This document shows positions 56,641 to 64,000 of a stretch of 64,000 nucleotides of DNA, piece by piece. The notes under the pieces were generated by a model. The model made no database searches, was not told the DNA's origin, and saw only the letters and a program-made list of their open reading frames with translations. A program made the translations under genes and the position numbers. The DNA comes from Daucus carota subsp. sativus (Eukaryota; Streptophyta; Magnoliopsida; Apiales; Apiaceae). The first letter of the stretch is position 1, and every line of letters begins with the position of its first letter. The DNA lies in contig NC_030383.2 of NCBI RefSeq assembly GCF_001625215.2, positions 63,168,949 through 63,232,948 on the forward strand. The letters are read 5' to 3'.

Positions 56641-59346
56641 CTTTTTTTTTTTTGAATAAAAGACAAATTTCATTAATACGAAATGTCATACAGAAAAATC
56701 TCCAACAATACATCTCGAGGAGACATAAACACTTTTTGACAATTTAAAGAACAGGATAATTTAGCTACTAGATGAGCTACTCCATTCGCTTGTCGTTTAA
56801 CAAATGAAACTGAATAACATGGCTTCGAATTTAAAATAAGCTTGCAGGCATTCAAGATGTGACCAACTTCTAAAAGATTTTCCTGAGAGTCATGCAAGGC
56901 TTTAATGGCCAGGAGAGAGTCTGATTCAATTTCCACCACCTCATGATTTAATGAGCACAACCACGGGAGACCTTCAAAAGAGAAAAGGCCCCCAGTAACC
57001 TTTTTTTAGTGTCAAATGCCCTAGTTGTCATTATAATAAAAAATGGCCCTCATTATCACTCTATAACACTACTTAAACTCACGTTCTGTTTTTCCATCAT
57101 AAACGGCACACGCAACAGTGTTTCCAGGTTTAATACTTTTTAAAAAAAGTCTAACGTAACATGAAGTTACGTTCACTGATCTGAGTTTTTTTTTCATATT
57201 ACTCACATCTTGCTTATTTCCATATAGAAAGAAATTCACTCACTAGTCAACGTTATAACAAATTATAATAATATTTAACCAGTGCACCCCAAAGGGTAGC
57301 GGCTGCGGTTTCCTACGTTAAAAAGAATATTTAAGCGTTCATACATGGGGTTTAGAAAAATTTGTTTATAATTGTAAATTAATTTTCTGAACGTTAGGGT
57401 TTAGGATTGAGGGTGTAGGGCCGGTAGGCCCTACTCCCTCGAGCCTAAAACCTAATTAATGCGAGGCTGAAGGGCCGAAGGCCCTGAAGCCGAGAAATCG
57501 GCAGAATAAATAAATTTACAATCGTTAACATTTAGGGTTTAGATTTGGGTTGCAGAATGATTAATTCATACTGTAAATTAATTGGCCGAACGTTAGGGTT
57601 TAGGATTGAGGGTGTAGGGTCGGTAGGCCCTACTCCCTCGAGCCTAAACCCTAATTAATGCGAGGCTGAAGGGCCGAAGGCGAGAAACCGGCGGAATAAA
57701 AAAATTTACAATCGTTAACATTTAGGGTTTAGGTTTGGGTTGCAGAATGATGAATTCGTATTGTAAATTAATTGGCCGAACGTTAGGGTTTAGGATTGAG
57801 GGTGTAGGGCCGGTAGGCCCTACTCCCTCGAGCCTAAACCCTAATTAATGCGAGGCTGAAGGGCCGAAGGCCCTGAAGCCGAGAAACCGGCGGAATAAAT
57901 AAATTTACAATCGTTAACATTTAGGTTTAGGTTTGGGTTGCCATAATGATTAATTCGTACTGTAAATTAATTGGCCAAACGCTAGGTTTTAGGATTGAGG
58001 GTGTAGGGCCGGTAGACCCTACTCCCTCGAGCCTAAACCATAATTAATGCGAGGCTGAAGGACCTTCAAGCCCTAAACGCTCGAGCCTAAACCCTAATTA
58101 ACTCGAGGCTCTAGGGCCGTGAGACCCTAAAGCCGAGGAACCGGAATTAAAATATAAAACAAAATTTTAAATGGCGTTTAAAGTGGCGACAGAATTGTAA
58201 GTTGGGTGTTAAGCTAGCAAACGACATTAAGTTACGTTTTAGATTTTTAGGTTATTAAAAAATAAAAAAAAAAATCAAGAACGTCACATGAAGGCACGTT
58301 TTACTTCTGATAAACACACCAGCACGTGACTAAAGTCTCGTTTTCATATATAACAGCAATTGAAGTGACGTTTTGCTTTTTTTAGTTTAAAATAATAACC
58401 CCATAACGTGACCAGGAGTCACGTTTTAGTATAAATCCTAAACGCTGCTTCAGAACATGTTTTGGAGTGACACCCGGGGCCATTTTACGGGATTGTGACT
58501 TTAAGGTCCATATTGTTACTGATGGTGACTCACAGGGCCAACACCCCCTTCAAAAATAGCGCTTGCTTCGGCTTCAAGGACAGTAGCCACCATGGCTTTA
58601 CATATTGTTTTACCCATCACAAAAACTCCCTCGCTGTCACGCAGAACCAAACCCAACGAGACCGAGGCCTCACCGAAACGCACACCTGCATCAACATTTA
58701 GTTTGAGAACTCCATCCGTCAGCTTTTTCCACTTCACTCGAGAAGAAGATGCGGAACTAGAAGTACTACCAACCTGAACAACACGCTTAGCTTTAGCCTC
58801 CTTCCAGTCAGAAATAATCTTAGCGCTCCAATCCATAGCTATAGCAGCTGTAACAACCTTGTGATCCCAAACCTTCTTGTTTCGAAAAAACCAAATTCCC
58901 CAAAGAACTCGAGCAATATTAAAAGTTTCATGATCAGGACCTGATTCAAACCTAGCAAGTAACCAAGAGGGGGCAAACTCCACCAGAGACAAATCAAAGA
59001 CCATACCTGAGTATTGCCAACATAACATTGCAAACTGGCAGGTGAAAAATATGTGAATAAGGTCTTCGTCACCAGAGTTACACATGGGACAGTCAAGAGA
59101 AAGATTTACTCCCTTAGATTGTAATCGACTTTTCACAGGCACATTATTCCTGCAAAAACGCCATAAAAACACTTTGATCTTAAGAGGAACCTCCAACTGC
59201 CAGAGTTTCTTCCACCCACTAGATTGTGTAACAGTGCCAGTGCCAATATTTTGGGCATGTCAAAACTGGTAACCTGTTTTCACAGAATTTTGGCTGTTAG
59301 TAGTCTTTGACCAAGCTAGACGATCCACGGTCGACCTACAGGGAAC
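56641..59346 (-). mobile_element. L1-type LINE remnant, copy 2
   Basis: It is copied with the unit: zinc-knuckle and RNase H pieces at 59196-58516 and 56960-56673 on the minus strand are identical in protein to copy 1. It carries the same nested insertion and oligo(A) tail (56642-56653). Confidence 0.85.
56980..58546. mobile_element. MULE-like element nested in the LINE, copy 2
   Basis: It is flanked by CCTTCAAAA at 56971-56979 and 58547-58555. The content is the same as 49237-50802, one base longer in an A run, with the minisatellite at about 57393-58144. Confidence 0.75.
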
Positions 59347-61097
59347 ATAAGTTTTTAAAAATTATGTAATTCATTCAATTCCGTATCAGACAATACATCT
59401 TATCATCGGTGATAATGAAAATAGTGTAGATGTTTGACCTAGTCCCTGTTTGACAACCAATATAATAAGAAATAAATTCTTATTTTTCTAAAAAATATAT
59501 TTTTGTATATAAATGTTAAAGAGATATTTCTTATTTGTTGTTTGAAAAAAGTAAAGACTTATTTCAGAATAAAAAAAAATTATTGTACATTCTCTTTATT
59601 TCTGAAAATAAGTTTGGTCAAATCATCCATAATTCACGTAATTCAAAAGCCCATTAATTTTTTTTTTCTTGCTAATTGATCAGCACACGCACACGTTTCC
59701 AACTTCCCGCAAAGGGTACAGGAGTACCACCGGAGTACCATCACACCGACGCTTTGTTGGGCCCAATAATTGGCTGAAGTTGAACGGGGCTTTCTGCCTC
59801 CGCTGGACCCCAGTTGGGAGGACTCTTTCCAAGTCTTCGGAGACTCTTTCCCATTGACTCCAACTTTCCAGGGTGTATACAAATTTTTTGAAAGAGGGTG
59901 TATACAAATTATTCACGGCCATCAAATCAACCAGCGTAGCTGGTGAACAAATATTATTGTTTATTATAATTTTATTTAATTTAAATGTGATTATAAGAAC
60001 ATAAGAGGACGTTTGAAAGTGTGGGTCTTATTTCAAACAGTAGATTTAAAAAAATATGATTTCAATTGTTATTTAAAATTCTTAAATTTATATTATATTA
60101 AAATGTTCTTATTCTAATTAATGAGTCACTATTCGTATTCTCAAGCATGTTAGTTTGTTAAAATTTAAAATTTCAAATGAAATTAGGCTAAAAGACCATA
60201 ATATCAAAGCAAAATCTCATTATCCAATATATTGGTGGGCAAAAATATTAAACCTGGCTATTCATTAATATTGGTTCTTTATTCAAATTATGTCAAATTT
60301 ATATAAAATTTCGAAAATTATTTATGAATAAGAGTCGGCATTCATATATTTATTAAGGATACAAGTGAGAAAATGTTATTAAATTAATATTTTTTTAATA
60401 TACGTAAGTTTTTTAAAATAAATTTGTAGCGTGGGACGGGAGTATTAGACTGATTCTGGCTTGGAGTGAATCAGCCCATAAAGTTTACAGGGTAGATGAC
60501 CATTCTTAAATCTTAAAGAATCTTACGGTGACAGCTAACTGAACGACTCGGTTTCAGAAGTGCTGAAAAGTTTCGACGTAAACTACAATTTGCCTAGCAT
60601 GTAATTTCCATGCATTTTCTCGTTACTAGTGACAGATAACTTTTTTGATATTTATATATTTTTAATTATAATAAAGATACTAGTGATTATGGTTAGCTTT
60701 TGGAGTACTTTCGGAGTACTTGGAAATTTTCTTTTCGAGAAAGACGAGAGTACCTATTTCAATTTTTTACCAAAAATTATAATTGAAAACAACGGACTTT
60801 TATACTTATCATAACAATTTTTAACATCTTGTTTAGAAATAACCTGTTGTTGTATTATGCAAAAGTAATATCACTAGTTTCTATATTCGTATTCTAATGA
60901 TAATAAAAACATCTCTAATTCATTAAAACTCTTACATAGAAAATGATAAAAAAAAAAGAAGATATAAAATAATTTATTAAAAATATATCAAAGTTTTTGC
61001 ACTCGGTTATAATTATTGTGTAATTTCTTTTTTCAATTCCAAGATATTGTTATAAGAAAATTTTACATCATATATATATTACAAAAAAAATTAATGT

Positions 61098-61101
<4 letters not shown>
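59347..61101. other. Intergenic, upstream of the last RLP gene
   Basis: It is the copy of 51603-53360, including the GACTCTTTCCAAGTCTTCGGAG element at about 59820. No gene is seen. Confidence 0.5.

Positions 61102-61155
<54 letters not shown>
61102..61155. repeat. (TA)27 microsatellite
   Basis: 54 bases of pure TA, five repeats shorter than its twin at 53361. Confidence 0.95.
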
Positions 61156-61156
<1 letters not shown>

Positions 61157-61217
61157 TTACAATAAAAGTAATAATATATTATATTCTAAATATAGTTAAC
61201 CACTGCAGTTGGTCGCT

Positions 61218-61225
61218 TATAAATA
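61218..61225 (+). promoter_or_regulatory. TATA box (TATAAATA)
   Basis: It lies 54 bases before the ATG at 61272. Confidence 0.7.
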
Positions 61226-61271
61226 GAAGTGTGCATTATAGGATGAAACGTACATCAAGCTGAGGAGAAAC

Positions 61272-63931
61272 ATGGCACACTCTGCAAAGCTATATCATCT
61301 TCTTTTACTTGTTTTCTTTTCCTCCTTACTTCCATCCATTCTATTGGCAACAAGACGAGAAGGAGAAGCTCTTGTGAAATGGAAGAATAGCCTAGCCCCG
61401 TCTTCTTTTCTTGATTCTTGGTCACTCTCCGATCTCGATAATCTTTGCAACTGGACTGGCATTACTTGTAACTCTGCAAGTTCAGTGTCTCAGATAAATC
61501 TTTCCCAAAAACAGCTCGATGGAACGCTGTCCGAATTTGGTTTCACTTCATTTCCGAATCTCGAAAATTTGACTATAAGAGACAACAGCTTCTCCGGGCT
61601 AATACCACCAGGCATTGCGAATTTAACACAGCTTCAATACCTTGATTTAAGCTACAATTATTTCAGTGGTTCCATTCCGTACGAGGTTAGCCATCTTCAG
61701 AGATTACGTGTTTTAGACTTGTCGTATAATGAAATGCAGGCTCCAAAGTGGTCTGACTTCTCTCCCATGCCTTTTATGAGCATCCTCAACCTACGGGCCA
61801 ATCATCTTGTGTCGAAATTCCCAGAATTTATATCCAATTCTTTTAGCCTGACTTTCCTTGACCTTGGAGACAACAAGTTCACCGCTGATCATCTTGTGCT
61901 CGAATCAGAATTTACCAATTTGCAAAATCTTGAAACGCTGTTTCTTGATGGTAATTCTTTTGAGGGGACGTTTCCACCGAATATATTCAGGCTTTCTAAA
62001 TTAAAATACCTTTCCCTATCTGCTAATAAGTTTTCAGGTTCTGTGCCGGATGACATAGGGATGCTTCGTGATCTTGAATCCCTTTATCTTGGTAACAATT
62101 CTTTCAAAGGGATGCTTCCACAAAATATTTTCAGACTTCCCAAATTACGGGATCTTTCCCTCTGGGGTAACAATTTTTCAGGTCTTATTTCAGATGATAT
62201 AAGGATGCTTTCTAACCTGGAATCTCTTGATCTTAATGGTAATTCTTTTCAGGGTCCGCTTCCACCAAATTTCTTCAAGCTTTCCAAATTAAGACATCTC
62301 GCCCTCTCAAATAATAAAAGAGTATTTAAAGGAAGTATTCCTCTTGGGTTGGGGCTTTTGACTAACCTTGACTACTTATGTCTTAATTCCAATTATCTCA
62401 CCGGCTACATTCCATCTGACATTGGAAATCTAAAGCTACTAGAACATCTTGATCTCAGTTTTAATCAATTGACCGGACCGCTCCCAAAGATCATTTCTAA
62501 CCTCACTAATCTAACGCGTCTTGGTCTGAATGATAATTGGTTTTCCGGCAGTATTCCAAGTGACTTCTTGGAAAACTCTACATTATTATTTTACATTGAT
62601 CTTTCAAACAATGATCTGTCTGGAAGCATTCCTAAGGAATTCAACGTTCATCCGACATTGGATTATATCAATTTAAGTGGAAACCGTTTTAGAGGTCTAC
62701 TTCTCTCTTTAAATTTTTATGTTCATTTTGTATATGCTAGTAACCTGATTATTACACTTTTACTGAAGCTTCAACAATTCTAACAGGCAAGCTTCCAGCA
62801 ACGATTTGCAATGCTACATCCCTTTCGACTCTTGTTCTGTCAAATAATGAATTCAGCAATGCACTTCCACATTGTTTGGGGAATCTTGCTGATCAACTTC
62901 TTTCCATTAATCTTGCTAATAATTTGTTTCGAGGACCAATACCAACAACTTTCTCTAAGAGTTGCCGGCTGACATATCTAAACATGTACAACAATCACTT
63001 TGAAGGGTTGTTGCCGCAATCTCTGGCAAACTGTAAGCACCTACAAATTCTTGATATTGGAAACAATGAAATAGGTGGTAAATTCCCGTCATGGCTGTTT
63101 ACTCTTGGAGAGCTGGAAGTCCTAGTCTTGCGATCAAATAGATTCCACGGTCCAGTCAATGGAACAAGCTCAGCAAATTTATTCCCCAAGTTGCGGATTG
63201 TTGATCTCTCCAACAATCAATTTACAGGCGATTTACCAATTCAGTATTTTAAGAATATGAAACCAACAGATAACCACTATAGTTATTTTTATACAGAAAG
63301 TGGTTTTTACTATCATCAAGCATCGATCTCATTAACTGTGAAAGGAAGAGAGTATGAAGTGAAAAAGATCCTTCATATTTATACAGCCATAGATGTGTCA
63401 TGCAACAAATTTCAGGGAGAAATTCCCGAGGTTATTGGAGAACTTAAATGGCTTGCATTGCTCAATCTATCACATAATAGTCTTATTGGACCTATCCCAT
63501 CACAGCTCGGAAATATGGAATCACTTTTATCTCTAGATTTGTCTTCAAATCATTTGACAGGGGGTATTCCCGATCAGTTGATTAGGTTGACATTTCTAGA
63601 GGTCTTGAACCTCTCGGAAAATCATCTGACAGGGCCTATCCCCCAAAAAGGACAGTTCAGCACATTCAACAAGGATTCTTACCTAGGTAACTTTGCCTTG
63701 TGTGGATTACCTTTAACTAATAACTGTACACACACTGTGTCACCACCACAAGAAGGCGGAACTGGTGACAATGATGCCTATGATGAACCCGATTGGGAAG
63801 TGATCCTCATGGGATATGGATGTGGACTAATATGCGGATTATTGTCCACTGGGTACGTTGTCTTCACATTCAGAAAGCCTCAGTGGTTTATGAGATACAC
63901 TGAAAGCGTGCAACAGAAGTTGATGAGATGA
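61272..63931 (+). CDS. Intact LRR receptor-like protein, 855 aa (exons 61272-62694, 62787-63931)
   Basis: This is the undisturbed parent of the chimera: exon 1 differs from 53541-54963 at only a few residues (for example F/L in RDNSFSG, Y/H in SKLKYLSL). Signal peptide MAHSAKLYHLLLLVF; N-cap EGEALVKWKNSL and LCNWTGITC; LRRs with two full 48-residue modules (IFRLSKL, IFRLPKL types); 92-base phase-1 intron with donor GAG|GTCTAC. Exon 2 has the island (SISLTVKGREYEV), LRRs, C-cap LCG..NNC, an acidic spacer (GDNDAYDEPDWE), a transmembrane helix GYGCGLICGLLSTGYVVF and a tail ending VQQKLMR. This is an RLP with no kinase. It is the most diverged subgroup in the window together with its chimeric twin, and shares the island style of the gene at 39547. 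Confidence 0.92.
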
Positions 63932-64000
63932 TGCATGTTGAGTACCGTTCAATCATGAAGCACAACTGGAAACAATGTTATCTTAGGAAAACATGTGTTC
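63932..64000. other. 3' flank at window edge
   Basis: 69 bases after the stop, resembling the flank after 42881 (aactggaaacaatgttatctta). Nothing further can be said. Confidence 0.4.

Larger units (their letters stand above)
55267..62997 (+). repeat. Tandem duplication, unit 2 (~7.73 kb)
   Basis: It begins at the fusion point and ends where the RLP exon 2 of the intact gene passes the CTTTG at 62998. Relative to unit 1 it lacks 38 bases right after GTGCTAAA (at 55278), has 10 bases less TA repeat and a few homopolymer changes. Substitutions are sparse. Confidence 0.92.

Overview
The window is plant nuclear DNA, most likely from a core eudicot. The evidence is spliced genes with GT..AG introns, leucine-rich-repeat receptor-like proteins (RLPs) of the Cf/Ve type, and Stowaway, hAT, Mutator-like and CACTA elements together with an L1-type LINE. 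The species cannot be fixed from sequence alone.

Almost everything here belongs to one tandem RLP cluster, all on the + strand. A complete member has a TATAAATA box about 50-60 bases before the ATG. Exon 1 encodes a signal peptide, an LRR N-cap and the N-terminal LRRs. A short phase-1 intron (normally 92-97 bases) follows. Exon 2 encodes the remaining LRRs, an island, an acidic spacer, one glycine-zipper transmembrane helix and a tail of about 20 residues. There is no kinase domain, so by analogy with the family these proteins would need a SOBIR1-type adaptor kinase. Intact members are at 17182-20001, 39547-42881 and 61272-63931. Damaged or partial members are: 1-810 (enters from the left edge); 3679-10328 (split by a CACTA element); 24928-27742 and 34403-37572 (sharing the same one-base frameshift); 28551-29724 (exon 2 only, one nonsense codon); and degraded fragments at 22380, 30122, 32395 and 43234.

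The spaces between genes carry copies of a few shared blocks (a gene leader block, a 3' flank, and a recurring CCAAGTCTT element). Many non-autonomous DNA transposons have inserted into them. Several of these can be defined to the base from their target-site duplications and from paralogous empty sites.

At 46377-47766 there is one unrelated gene resembling RPM1-interacting protein 13 (RIN13), an immunity-linked protein. From inside its second exon, a unit of about 7.78 kb reaching into exon 2 of the last RLP gene has been tandemly duplicated (47486-55266 and 55267-62997). The junction fused the first RLP copy to the tail of the RIN13-like gene. The predicted spliced product stays in frame (53541-55509, 595 residues): a secreted-type LRR ectodomain with no transmembrane helix and a short cysteine-rich RIN13-like C-terminus. 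This new chimeric gene, with the 144-base LRR module expansion and the shared frameshift tract, is the most notable content of the window.
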